Shown here in pieces: positions 22,244 through 33,349 of a stretch of 64,000 bases of DNA; positions within the stretch are counted from its first letter, which is position 1, and each line of letters begins with the position of its first letter. Below the pieces are notes generated by a model. It saw only the letters and a program-made list of their open reading frames with translations, was not told the DNA's origin and searched no databases. The stretch is taken from NCBI GenBank assembly GCA_028583605.1, contig CM053337.1, forward strand, positions 24,476,162 to 24,540,161, read 5' to 3'. Source of the stretch: Dastarcus helophoroides. Its lineage: Eukaryota; Arthropoda; Insecta; Coleoptera; Bothrideridae. The position numbers and the translations under genes are program-made.

Positions 22244-22502
22244 TGTAAACAACCGTTTATTACAAAAATATCAAACTGTAACATTTGAAAAGACAAAGTA
22301 AAATCTATACATTTAACCATCCATGTTAACGTTAGCTAGCCGCGCTCATACGTCTTCCATGAATCACCCCGAATGAATGCCTCAACCCCGCCGCCGCATT
22401 TCGGTTCATCGCAAGCACTTTTTCCCTCAGCATTCCTGTCGCACTCGACCCCTGAGATCGCTGACCTTGTGCGAGTACCCTCGGTTGCCATGGTTGATAA
22501 CA
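22244..22502 (-). repeat. 3' LTR of the Ty3/gypsy element
   Basis: 259 bp, TG...CA ends, about 95% or better identity by eye to 25687-25939. Preceded by TTCC target duplication. Confidence 0.85.
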
Positions 22503-22699
22503 TTCGGCCCTTCCTGACAGCTGGAGTGTCCTCACTCCAGTGGTAGATCTGTGCAACAAACTTTATAAGAACATGTATATTTACTTTTCTATTTATTTTT
22601 GAAGAATATTAGTACCCTGGTTAGTGAGAGGTAGCTTATATTTTTAGAACTTAAACTCCTACTTAAATGCTAACTCTATGGGCTAATCCCACGCGAAAG

Positions 22700-23010
22700 T
22701 ATGATGATTCTGAACAGTTAACCACCATTCCATCTCCCTTCGCCACACTGAAGAGCACCCTGAGTATTTGGTTATCCAGCTGTTCTTGTCTGAGTAGTAA
22801 CCTTACTCCAAGAACTGAATCCCCCTACTCTACTCATCAGTGTCCTTAACTTACCCAACCATTTTGTTAAATTGAACCTGAAAGGAACGCTTCTGAATAG
22901 TTAACCACCATTTCATCTCCTTTCACTGCACTGAAGAGCTTCCTGGGTAGTAACCCTACTCCAAGAATATAACCTCCCTTGCTCTATCCTTCAGTGTTCC
23001 TGGTTTTGTG
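22700..23010. repeat. Imperfect internal duplication within the retrotransposon
   Basis: About 22707-22815 and 22890-22970 both contain a CTGAA(C/T)AGTTAACCACCATT segment, then CATCTCC, CACTGAAGAGC and AGTAACC(T/C)TACTCCAAG. They lie about 185 bp apart in the 3' untranslated region next to the 3' LTR. Confidence 0.65.
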
Positions 23011-23299
23011 ACCTTAAAGACCTTTTTATTTTGGTAATAATTTGACTTGTACCTGTGCTGTAAAAGAAAGAATTTGTTTTAAGGAAAATTAATCATTTGC
23101 TTGAGCTAATCGGAACAATGCTTTGGATCGAAATATGCATTTTTGTTTGGACTGGCAAATAGATGCATTTTCAATTATTTGTTGTAGTACCGCTGTAACA
23201 TCAATACTCTGCTACATTTCAGCTAGTAATAAGGTCACCTGCCCTATTACACGAAACTCCATCAGATCCTCACTTGAAGATGCTCCTAATGTCTAATTT

Positions 23300-23960
23300 A
23301 TGGTACCATTTAATGCTAACTGGAGTTTGTTAATGTTTTCATTCAATTTTTCATGGTTTATTTCTGCTCCCATAGTAGACAATGAATCGAGAATGGTTCT
23401 ATTGTAACTTTCAACTTGTCCATTTCCTCTTGTCGCCCAGCTGCATTCAAGTAGTGAGTGATACCGTATTTTATTTTTGCGAAATATTCCAAAATTATTC
23501 GACGTAAATGGTTTACCTATGTCACAGTTAATAGTTTGAATGGTGCACCAAAAACCCTTATGAAGAAGTCTATCATTACAGTGAGTACATGTCTTACCTT
23601 GTATTAGGTGAAGGGTAAATTAAAACAAACCTTGTAAACGCATCCACAACGAAGAATACTTAAGTATTACCTCATATCGTTTTTATTAAAGACCCCAGAT
23701 GATCGGTGAGAATTTTATAAAAGGATCTGGATATTTCCTAACAAGATCACGGTATTCGACGCTTTCTACAGATTTGAAATATACAACAATATACAAGTTT
23801 TTCATGTATTTCTCTACCAAACGTCGCATGCGCAGAAACCAATAATTATGAGCTACCTGATCATAAATTTTACCTGTTGCAAAAAGACCAAGATCTTCAA
23901 GATTTAGTTGAACAATTTGAAAACGGGCTCGTTTAAATACAAGCCAGTGAGGACCATGAT
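23300..23960 (-). pseudogene. Ty3/gypsy integrase remnant
   Basis: Minus-strand translation gives, in order, a zinc-domain-like stretch with HNYWFLRMRRLVEKYMKN (about 23860), a VDAFTRFVLIYP-like strand (about 23650, frame-shifted here), then TINCDIGKPFTSNNFGIF (about 23520) and GQVESYNRTILDSL (about 23400) with the GQVE-type glutamate, and KLQLALNGTIN (about 23310). This order and these motifs are typical of Ty3/gypsy integrase. Several frameshifts and stops interrupt it, for example near 23690 and 23610, so no functional enzyme is made. It is separated from the RNase H remnant by a T-rich tract at 23965-24005. Confidence 0.8.
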
Positions 23961-24049
23961 TTGTGATTTTTTTTTTTATTTTTTTTTTTTATTATTTTTT
24001 TTTTTACCTCTCTACCCTTCAATTCATACATTATGAGTGTAATCGCTTG

Positions 24050-24300
24050 TACAACCGCTAGCATCAACATAACGCATTTGCTGACAGGTCGATTGTCTAA
24101 TGCCAAACTGGTATTCGCTCAATTCCAAAACCCACCAGCCGATTCTCTGATTTAATTCTAACTTTTTGAAAGTATTTGTTACTGCAGCACAATCAGTAAT
24201 TACAGTGAAGGGCCTTCCGACTAAGTACTGTCAAAATCTATTAACTAATAACACAATTGCTACAGTTTCTAATTCAAAGGAATGGTCTCTCCATATCAAC
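24050..24300 (-). pseudogene. Ty3/gypsy RNase H remnant
   Basis: Minus-strand reading gives SFELETVAIVLLVNRF, then QYLVGRPFTVITDCAAVTNTF and RIGWWVLELSEYQFGI, the conserved run of the RNase H domain that follows reverse transcriptase in Ty3/gypsy polyproteins, including its catalytic-type ITD aspartate. A stop replaces the base after VNRF. No reverse-transcriptase core could be found upstream (24300-25680). Confidence 0.78.
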
Positions 24301-25686
24301 ATAATATTTTTGTGTATCAATACACTTTATGGTTTACTTTGTTCTGAATAACAGGCATAACATTTTTTAAATAGTCGATTAAATCCAAATATTATTTAAG
24401 TTGCCGAACCAGGTGTTTTCGACTAATAGTAATTTATCCCTTTTATTGTCGAATCAGATACCTCATACTCCAATATTTCAATCTTGGTTCGCAAAAATTA
24501 ACACTTCAAATATATGTATATACTTCAATAATGTAAGAGTTAGATTATGTTTATTGTAGGAATTAATTCTTTAAAATAATACCAATAATTACTAAGCAAT
24601 ATCATAATAAAGGTACACCTATTAATAAAATGGACGATTCGCACAGCAGATTAATTTATGGACCCAAAATCTAACAATGTTCTCGTAAAAATAAATGTAA
24701 ATACGTAATGGCCTTTTTCAGATCAAACTAATTACCTTAAAAACCCATAATATCAATGTTCTGTTTTTGTCGCAATCGTAAACATCATAACTTGAATCTT
24801 TAACATTTCGTTCCATAACCTAATAGCTGACTAATGCCATCACCTAGATGTTTCTATTCCTTTTTCTTCGATAAAAGATGAATTATTTTGATATTATTTG
24901 TATGTTCATTAGTTCGTTACAAGTTCGATAGCAAAAACCTTTTTTTTTGGGGAATAACCCTTTATACAGATTTAAAGTTATAAAAGTATTTGAATCGCTG
25001 TTCTATTTTATTAATATCAATGTTTAGATTTGTTTCGTTTAATTTAACACCCTTTGTTGAGTAATCGTCAAAACGCAATAACCCGTCTACTTTTTCATAA
25101 TAAACATCATTTAATTTAAGTCCCTAAAGTTCTAACAGATTTTCAACGTTCATAATTCTCTTGTTTATCATGGAGCGGTACTCCTCTACTCCGTCAGCAT
25201 TTATTTCGACGATCACGTACTCGTGTATGGGTGAAGTTGAGTCACAAATAATTTTATTAAGAAGAGCATGCCTTTCTTTGTATGCTTTCTTCATTTACGT
25301 TTAGATTTCTTGTGATTGACTGTTAAATTTAATAACTTTAAATTTTTTTTTGCATTTACGATTTTATCAATCATCTGACGCAACGCAGAACATTACTAAA
25401 AGCATTTAATTTGGTTATCGACTCACTACTCTCCTGCACCCTGCTGGCAATTATTACCACACTTGCGGTTCTTGGGGATGTATAACTTGACCTTACACCC
25501 TCCTGTCTTCACCTCTGTTTATAGCTTCCTCAGCTCTCTCGTGAGCTCCCCTGCCATCGCCGATGTCTTCTGGATTCATGCCGAGTCCTCAGTACTACTT
25601 TTACTTTGGAGCGCGTTCTCTGGTATATTTTTGCACCTCTTTCACTAAAAACTCAAAAACACACCAATGCTATATCCCACTTCTGA

Positions 25687-25939
25687 TGTAAACAACCGTT
25701 TATTACAAAAATATCAAACTGTAACATTTGAAAAGACAAAGTAAAATCTATACATTTAACCATCCATGTTAACGTTAGCTAGCCGCGCCCATACGTCTCC
25801 CATGAATCACCCCAAATGAATGCCTCAACCCCGCATTTCGGTTCATCGCAAGCACTTTTTCCCTCAGCATTCCTGTCGCACTCGACCCCTGAGATCGCTG
25901 ACCTTGTGCGAATACCCTCGGTTGCCATGGTTGATAACA
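25687..25939 (-). repeat. 5' LTR of the Ty3/gypsy element
   Basis: 253 bp, same TG...CA ends as its partner, followed by TTCC. It lacks the GCCGCC triplet stretch present near 22389 in the other LTR. Confidence 0.85.
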
Positions 25940-25943
25940 TTCC

Positions 25944-26900
25944 TTTTTCGAGTAGTTTTTCTTATTAATTTTAAATTTCTTTTATAATATTCCTGACTAC
26001 GGCCCTGCCCTTTCTTGATAATTGTGGTTTTAACTTTTTATTGCCTTTTTTGGAATACTTTACGTTTTTAATGCCTTTTTAGCCATTCGTTTTTGCCTAA
26101 TTTAACGTTTTGTTCACTTTTTCCCTTATTTGATTCTGCCTAAAATCCGGTCTCTAGTCACGAAGAAAGGGTACACAAATGTCGAAAGTTCTACAAGGTA
26201 AAAGTAAAAAATCTTAATTCTAGTCTTTTATTATTGATAGCTGGGCTGCCGACGGATATCTGTTTGGTTCAAATTAAACTGCGTTGCATAAAATATGCAA
26301 AGACCTACCACATGAATCTCATTTTAGTCACTTGCATGTTGTATAGAAGCTTTTCACAACAAGTTATAAAATATTCAAAAGATTATACCTCTAATAAAAC
26401 ATCGTAGCGATAGAGACAAATAAAAAGCGGAAAACATTAGAGAAAACCTATAAATTTTGTAAGCTCTAGGCACCAAATCTCGATATTGCTTCCTCTTTTA
26501 TTGTGATGAAATTACGAATAGAGTATAAAAGAAAAGGCAACCTATAAAATGTTTAGGTGTTTATTGGCGCAATAAAGCGATGTAGAAACTAATGCTTGCA
26601 GCTATTTTCATGAAGATTATTGAATTCCTCGTTGGAAAACATTGCTCAAATCGGTGGCAAACATATAACGACAAGACTAAGCTTTTATTTGTACTTGCCG
26701 GAAATGTAAATAGTATTTACGTGGTTGAGGTGGAAATCTACACAATTTTTAAAACATCGATACTGTATTCAATTGATGTATCACAAAAAATATATAGATA
26801 TGTTTCGATCCATCGGTAAATTCATTCGATATTTGATGCATCATATAAATCCAATGCCATACAGCGGACTTCTCAACCAGCGAAACGTGCCTCTCATAAT
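25944..26900. other. Intron sequence without recognised features
   Basis: Ordinary AT-rich intronic sequence between the retrotransposon and the next word-soup block. Two overlapping frames at 26592-26913 have no recognisable motif or splice context. Confidence 0.4.
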
Positions 26901-26919
26901 TTCGCTTTTTTGAAAATTT

Positions 26920-29900
26920 CTACCTTCTAAAAAGAATTTTTACTTATTTCAAATTTTCGAATCTCTTAAAAATTTTGTCTTCTTCGAAATTCCACATTTA
27001 ATAAAAAAAACTTTCGCTTCTGTTTAAATCTTCACTTTTTTATTATTAAACTTCAAAATTTACAACTATGTGAGAAAACTTAAGTTTTTAAGCTTTAGAT
27101 TTTTTTTAAAATGTTAAGTTTTTACAAAGTTTAAATTTTTTTACGATTTTATTCCAGAATTTAAACTTCTTCTAGAATTTAAACTTTTCCTCAATTCTGG
27201 ATGTTTTTCAAAATAATTACTTTTTTAAAATGTCGACTTCAATTTTTAAAAGGTTGGATCTTTTCGAAAGCTTCGACCGTTTTTGAAAATTTTAAAATTA
27301 AAATTAATTAAAAAACTCAATATTTTTTAAAATCTCAACTTTATTGATAATTTCGACAGTTTTAGATTTTCGATTCTTTTTTTCAATTCCTGCCTTTTTT
27401 CAAAATTTCGATTTTCTTTAGAAATTTTGATTTTTGAAAATTTCATTTCTTTATTAAGCTCTAAAAAAACATTTGAAATTTTTCGACAATTTTGATTTTT
27501 TCAAACTTTCTTTAAAATTTGTAACTTTTTTAAAACCTTTTTTTGTGACCATTTTAGATATCTTTATTAAAGATTTGAAATTTTCCAAAATTTTGACTCG
27601 TTTTCAAATCTTCGCCATTATTTCAAAAATTTCAGGTTTCTTTAATATTTTCTTAAATAGTCGACCTTTTAATAAAATTTATCTATTTTTCCGAAATTTG
27701 TCTTTTTCGAAAATTCAAAACTTTTTTCAATATACAATATTTTTTGAAACATTTTTTTAATTTCGAATATTTCTAAAAATTGCTCCATTTGTTTTTTATT
27801 TCAAATTTTTTTAAAATTCCGATTTATTTCGAAAGTCGCTTTTTTGGGGTTTTTCACCATTTTTCAATATTTTGATATTTTAAATTCATACAAATTTTTT
27901 TTCGAATTTCGGCTGATTTTTTTTTGAAAATTTTGACTTCGTTAAAAGTTAAAACATTTCTTAAAATATTTCTTTAAAATTTATAACTTTTTTTTTCTTT
28001 TGGAAAATTTGGCTTTTTTAAAAATTGTAACATTTTTTAAAAATTCATCTACTTCTGAAAATGTCAAAAAATTTTTATTATTTTGTTTTTTCAAAATTTA
28101 TATTTTTTAAATTTCGTAATTTTTTTGGGAAATTTTTATTTTTGTTTTTAGAATTTCCCCCCTTTGGACATTTTTGAATATGTTTTAATATTCGACTTTT
28201 TTAAAAATCTAATACGATTTTTTTTCTGAAACCCTAATATTTTTGACAATTTTGATTTTTTGAAAATTTTTACTTTTTAAGAAAATTTATACATTTTGAA
28301 AAATTTTCAAACTTTTGAACATCTCGCATCATTTTTAAATTTTCTAAAATAGGCACTTGAGAATATTACTTAAAAAAGTCGAAAGTTTTCAAAGAAAACC
28401 TGATTTTAAAAAAAGAAAAATTTAAAAACTTTCAAAAAAGTAAACATTTAAAACAGTATCCATTTAAAATAATTTAACACCTTAAAAAAATGTTGATTTC
28501 TTAAGAAATAGTTGAAATGTTCAAATTTTAAATATAAACATTTTTCAAAAACCTTTCAAATTTTTGAAAAATTACAAGTTTTGAAAAATGGCCAAAATTT
28601 TCATAAAAGATCCAAAATTTCAAGGAAAGTCATAATTTTAAAAAAAGTGAATTCTCCAAACAGTTAAAATTTTCAAAAAAGTCAAAATTTTAAAAAATTC
28701 GTAGCTTTTATATATAGTTAAAAGTTTTCATAAAAGATCCAAAATTTCAAAAAAAGTCGAAATTTTAAGGAAAGTAAAAATTCTCCAAACAGCCAACATT
28801 TCCAAAAAAAGTTAAAATTTTGAAAAATGTAGCTTTCATAGAAAGTAAAAACTTCCAAAATAGCAACATTTTGTAAAATGGCCAAATTTTCGAAAAATTA
28901 GTTTGAATTTTAAAAAATAGTTTGAAATTTAAGAAATATTTAAAATGATGAAGAAATTTTGAGGTTTCAAATGCTTAAGAATTTTCAGTAAAATCTCCTG
29001 AAAATCTAAAGTTCTCAAAAGCCCAAATTCCAAAAAAAAAAAAATTTCGAAATTTTCGTTAGTTAAAACTCTGAGAAAAACCTTAAAAAGTCACAAATCT
29101 TAAAAAGAAATTCAAATAAAAATATGTCGAAGTTTTAAAAAAAAGTTAGGATTTTCAGGAAAAACTAAAATGTTGAAAATAAAATCGACATTTTGAAAAA
29201 GTTCAAATTTTTGAAATAAAACAAAAATTATAAAATGCAACGGAATATTTACCAAAATAATTCAAACTTTTACCAAGAGTGGATTAAAAAAAATTGATAT
29301 TTTGAGATAAAGGCGAAATTTGAATGAAAGAGAAAATTTTCAAGTCAACATTTAAAAAAATTACGAAATTCTGAAAGTTTTCCAAATTTTTATAAAAAAG
29401 ATAGGGTTAAAAAAAAGCAAAACTTTTGAAAATTCAAAACAGTGTCAACATTTTGAACAGATATACTGTTAAAAGTCCAGAGTTCCAAAAAATTCAAAGA
29501 TTTTGATAAAATAAAGAAATTTTCAAAGAGATTTTCAGAAAAGTTGAAATTTTGAAGAATCATCCGACTTTCAAAAAGCAGGTTATAAAAATTTTGATAA
29601 AATATAGAGATTTAGGAAAGTGAAGCATTTTCAGTTAAATTTGAGAAAAGAGCCGAAATTTTTGAAAGGCCCACATATTGAAAAAAGTGAAAAATATCAA
29701 AGAATTCCTAACTTCCAAAAAACTAGAATATTGGAAATGTTGAGAAACACAAAAATCCTCCTTAGTTAAAATTTTTAAAAAAAAGGTAAATATCTTTTTT
29801 TTAAAGAGGCAAAATTTTTGATTGAATATTTTCAAAAACATTGGAATTTTAAAAAATATCGAAATTTTTCTAAAAATCGAAAGATGTTTTTTTCAAAAGC

Positions 29901-30735
29901 TATAAAAATTCGACACTTTGAATTAAGCTGAAATTTATTTTTAAAAAAAATGGGAAATTTTAAAAGCAGGGAGAGTATAAAAAAATTAGAAATTTTGCAA
30001 AATAGTTTAAAATGTCAAAATAACCCAAATCGAATAGTCTTCATTTTAAAGAAATATAGAATCAGATTTGATTTAAAAAAGTTAAAAATTTTTGAATGAA
30101 AAACTTGGAAAACACGTCGATTTTTCAAAAATTCAAGGTTTTTAAAAGTGTCAAAATTTTGGCAAATAAAATCTATATTTTTAAAAGTCAAAATTAATGG
30201 AAAACAATTTTTTTTTAAGTCAAGGATTCAAAAAAGTCGAAATTTTGAAAGTCGAAAACCTTAAAATAACCCAAATTTTGACATGTCAAAATTTTGAAAA
30301 AATACAATTTTTTAAAAAATAGACATTGTAAAAATTGGCTTAGCTAAAAATCCAGAATTTTTGTAAGAAAAATATTTAAAAAAAGTCGAAATTTTCAAAA
30401 ATTCAAAAAGCAAAAATTTTTTAAAAAGTTGAAATTTTGGATAGTTCAGGATTGTGTGACAAAAAATTTTAAAACAAAAGTTTTGAATAAGTCAAAAAAA
30501 TATTCGGAATTCGGTAATAAAATCGGAATTATAATTGAAACATCGATGTCTCAAACATCGGTATTCGATAACGATACACCGATGCTTTTCCGATATTTCT
30601 TAATTATTTAATTGTGAGTTTAAGAAGTCGAAATTACAAAGGTGTAGAAAGGACAATAAGGACATCAATTTATCAATAATTATTTCGACTTTTTTTCTAG
30701 AAATTTTGAGATAAGAACTAAAATTTTGTCTTTAA
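26920..30735. repeat. AT-rich word-soup block with T-to-A strand flip
   Basis: From 26920 to about 28330 the + strand is T-rich (TTTTTCGAAATTTTGAC words). From about 28340 to 30650 it is A-rich (GAAAAAGTCAAAATTTTC words). The two halves therefore resemble reverse complements in composition, without an evident base-for-base hairpin. No gene is visible. Confidence 0.65.
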
Positions 30736-30738
30736 TAA

Positions 30739-30922
30739 CACAGGTCCACAAAAAAAAAAAAGTGGTGTGTGCTGGGTGTCGGACCCACATAGTCCGGCGT
30801 ATTTTTTTCCGCTGAACACGAATCTGTAGTTTAAATTGGGGGTCAAACTGCTAAAAGTGGAGAAAAACCAAAAAAACCGATAAAAATCACGATCTCGTAT
30901 TTTTTTCTGTATGATATTATCA
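30739..30922 (+). repeat. Left terminal inverted repeat of the DNA transposon
   Basis: Pairs with 33164-33345. Differences seen are one T/C at position 7, A-run length, a T/C near 30808, a T/C near 30834, a G/A near 30859 and an A/T near the inner edge. Confidence 0.88.
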
Positions 30923-31331
30923 TCTTGCAGTTTCTACTTGTTTCTCTCTGTAATATCCAACCGTAATGTGCAAATACGTTAATTCACTACTTATTGTGTC
31001 TTATTTGAGTGTCACATAGATGATATTTTGTTTTTGACAAAAAATAAGGAAATGGTTAACTAAATCGGTACATTTACCGACAGAAACCTGCTACTCCGGA
31101 ATGATTGGACTACGATGACAACTGCCCTTTATCGGGATGTGTAGAATGATTCGCTAGTCAACATTTCGGCGTATCGAAGCCAGCGAAGGCGCGCTGTTTT
31201 GCAGGGAAGCGCTAGAATATGAGAATGATGCCGTAGTGTGTCCGACGACGAGTTGACATTGTCCTTGTCAAAGTCGGAAAGCCCTCATACTTAGGCCTAG
31301 GTATTCTAGCGTGCGGGGTTTATTTATTTTC

Positions 31332-33161
31332 ATGGATTCTTCTACTGAAAATTTTGCTGGAACTTCTAGTACTCGTGGCAATCACAAATGTACTGGAAAT
31401 CCCAATGCTTTTTGCTACGTTTGTGCAAAGTACATAGGGATAAAAAATACAAAGAAACTAACAGATCGTTTCGTGACTTTGTATGAAAAGTGCTTCAATA
31501 TGAAAGTTTCCCTCGATCTCAAAAATTGGATACCCAATTTTGTTTGTGGCTCATGTTATAATATGATCAATAGATTTGAAAAGCACCAGGTCAAGGCGAA
31601 TCTTAAATTTAAAACTCCAGCGATATGGAAAAAGCCACTTGATGCAAGTAATTGTTACTTTTGCACAACAAATGTCAACACTGTGGGCCGAATGCATAAG
31701 GATAAAATTTCTTATCCTTCTGTGTCAAGTGTTCAACAACCAGTTGCAAACTTCATAGAAGGTTTAGAAGATGACACGTCACAAGACAGTCTGACTAGTG
31801 GATTAGACACAATGGAAGTCGACGTCGATCCTGAAAATTCAGCTTTTATTGATAAAGAGTTTGATACTAGTAGTGAAAACATTTCTAGCGAATCTGAGGA
31901 AGAAGAGTTTTCGAGCAATGAAGAATACAGACCTATTGGTGAAGATCGGAAGCCGGAAAAATACGATCAAAAACATCTGAATGATTTATTCAGAGAGGCT
32001 AAACTCTCAAAAGAAGCGGCTGAAATATTGGCTTCGAATATGAAAAAGAGAAATCTATTGACAAAAGGTACTAAAGTTTCGTTTTATCGGAATCGAGAAG
32101 AAGCCTTCCGTAAATATTTTGAAAAAAATGAAGATTTACTCTATTGCACTGATGTAAAAGGACTTATCGATGAATTTAAGCCAAATTTATATGAGCCAGA
32201 AAATTGGCGGTTATTCATTGATTCGTCTCAACAGAGTCTTAAGGCAGTCCTTCTCCACAACACCAACAAATTCGCTCCTCTACCTTTAGCCCACTCCACT
32301 GTACTTAAAGAAGAGTATTCAAACCTTGAAGTTGTCCTAAAGAAAATAAAGTACGAAGAACATAAGTGGCAAGTATGTGGTGATTTAAAAATTTTGTCCA
32401 TGATCCTTGGACAGCAATCTGGATTCACAAAATATCCATGCTATTTGTGTATGTTTGACAGTAGGGATCGAAAAAATCACTACGTAAAAAAAGAATGGCC
32501 TTTACGATCTTCATTTAAGGTTGGATCACATAATATAATAAAGAAACCGCTTGTTGATCCAGCCAAAATTCTCATTCTTCCTCTTCATATAAAACTTGGC
32601 TTAATTAAACAGTATGTCAAAGCTCTTGATAAAGATGGTGAATGTTTTACGTACCTGCGTACTGTGTTTAAAAAAAAATCTGATGCTAAACTAAGGGAAG
32701 GCATCTTCGATGAACCGGAAATCCGAAAGTTATTCAAAGATGAAGGGTTTGTTGCAGTCATGGATGACCAAGAAAAGGCATCGTGGTTAAGTTTCAAGGA
32801 AGTGTGTACCAAATTTTTAGGCAATACCAAGGATGCTGATTACAAAAGCATTGTGGCAAATATGATAAGAAATTTTCAGCATTCAGGTTGCCTAATGAAT
32901 TTGAAAATGCACTTCCTTGATTCGCATCTTGACCAATTCCCGGAGAATAACGGAGACTTCAGTGAAGAGCAAGGAGAAAGATTTCACCAAGATCTCAAAG
33001 AGTTTGAACGGCGGTTTCAGGGACAGTGGGGAATAAATATGTTTGCAGATTACTGTTGGATGCTACACAGAGAAACTCAAGAAAAAGGAACAAAACGTAG
33101 CAGAAATCCACTTCACAGGTCATTTGAAGAAAAAAGGGTCAGGAAAAGACGAAAATTATAA
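31332..33161 (+). CDS. DDE-type transposase with N-terminal Cys-pair zinc modules
   Basis: The frame is uninterrupted and intronless, 609 codons from the first ATG (31332, context TTTTCATGG); the open frame extends 7 codons upstream but without ATG. The N-terminus has CYVC, CGSC and CYFC pairs, probably a DNA-binding zinc module. A long acidic Ser/Glu stretch follows (roughly residues 145-205). The catalytic-looking core has FIDSS (Asp about 297), CGDLK (Asp about 351), then PCYLC and a nearby NHY with LPLH, a C-x2-C/H arrangement seen in CACTA-like and Transib-like transposases between the second Asp and the final Glu. FSEEQGERFHQD (Glu about 545-549) follows. A basic tail (KRVRKRRKL) looks like a nuclear signal. 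It would cut and paste elements bearing the flanking TIRs. Catalytic residues are assigned by pattern only. Confidence 0.85.
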   Translation: MDSSTENFAGTSSTRGNHKCTGNPNAFCYVCAKYIGIKNTKKLTDRFVTLYEKCFNMKVSLDLKNWIPNFVCGSCYNMINRFEKHQVKANLKFKTPAIWKKPLDASNCYFCTTNVNTVGRMHKDKISYPSVSSVQQPVANFIEGLEDDTSQDSLTSGLDTMEVDVDPENSAFIDKEFDTSSENISSESEEEEFSSNEEYRPIGEDRKPEKYDQKHLNDLFREAKLSKEAAEILASNMKKRNLLTKGTKVSFYRNREEAFRKYFEKNEDLLYCTDVKGLIDEFKPNLYEPENWRLFIDSSQQSLKAVLLHNTNKFAPLPLAHSTVLKEEYSNLEVVLKKIKYEEHKWQVCGDLKILSMILGQQSGFTKYPCYLCMFDSRDRKNHYVKKEWPLRSSFKVGSHNIIKKPLVDPAKILILPLHIKLGLIKQYVKALDKDGECFTYLRTVFKKKSDAKLREGIFDEPEIRKLFKDEGFVAVMDDQEKASWLSFKEVCTKFLGNTKDADYKSIVANMIRNFQHSGCLMNLKMHFLDSHLDQFPENNGDFSEEQGERFHQDLKEFERRFQGQWGINMFADYCWMLHRETQEKGTKRSRNPLHRSFEEKRVRKRRKL

Positions 33162-33163
33162 GA

Positions 33164-33345
33164 ATGATAATATCAAACAGAAAAAAATACGAGATCGTGA
33201 TTTTTATCGGTTTTTTTGGTTTTTCTCTACTTTTAGCAGTTTGACCCCCAATTTAGACTACAGATTCGTGTTCAGCGGGAAAAAATACGCCGGACTATGT
33301 GGGTCCGACACCCAGCACACACCACTTTTTTTTTGTGGGCCTGTG
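33164..33345 (-). repeat. Right terminal inverted repeat of the DNA transposon
   Basis: Inverse complement of 30739-30922. The inner edge (ATGATAATATCA) starts just after the transposase stop codon, so any 3' UTR and polyadenylation must lie within the TIR or beyond. Confidence 0.88.
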
Positions 33346-33349
33346 TAAT

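Larger units (their letters stand above)
22244..25939 (-). mobile_element. Decayed Ty3/gypsy LTR retrotransposon
   Basis: Two direct repeats (22244-22502 and 25687-25939) begin TGTAAACAACCG and end GGTTGATAACA. They are flanked by the same 4 bp, TTCC (22240-22243 and 25940-25943). The LTRs differ mainly by a few substitutions and a short indel near 22390. The element runs on the minus strand. Inside, from 5' to 3', are remnants of RNase H (about 24290-24060) and integrase (about 23960-23300). A purine-rich AGGAAGGGCCGAA directly abuts the 3' LTR at about 22503-22515, a plausible polypurine tract. At 3.7 kb it lacks recognisable gag, protease and reverse-transcriptase core, so it is internally deleted and dead. 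Confidence 0.85.
30739..33345 (+). mobile_element. Intact-looking DNA transposon with about 183-bp TIRs
   Basis: Terminal inverted repeats at 30739-30922 and 33164-33345 begin CACAGGYCCACAAAAAAAA and match at about 97% by eye. The element is flanked by TAA on both sides (30736-30738, 33346-33348). A second copy of the flanking AT-rich sequence at about 33430-33570 preserves the uninterrupted site CTTTAATAATCTGAG, supporting a 3-bp TAA duplication. The body carries one long intact transposase gene whose stop codon lies two bases before the right TIR. CAC ends and a short duplication suggest a CACTA/Mirage/Chapaev-like group; other superfamilies (Sola, Academ) are possible. Confidence 0.88.

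Noticed and set aside
22332..22559. 75-codon minus-strand frame
   Set aside because: Lies mostly inside the LTR and is disrupted in the other LTR; not a gene.
26592..26913. Two overlapping + strand frames as a hidden exon of the PH gene
   Set aside because: No splice-site context or recognisable sequence; the PH domain is already completed by the exon at 36747.
31311..31331. Upstream extension of the transposase frame
   Set aside because: It begins with GTG; the first ATG at 31332 is the plausible start for a eukaryotic mRNA.
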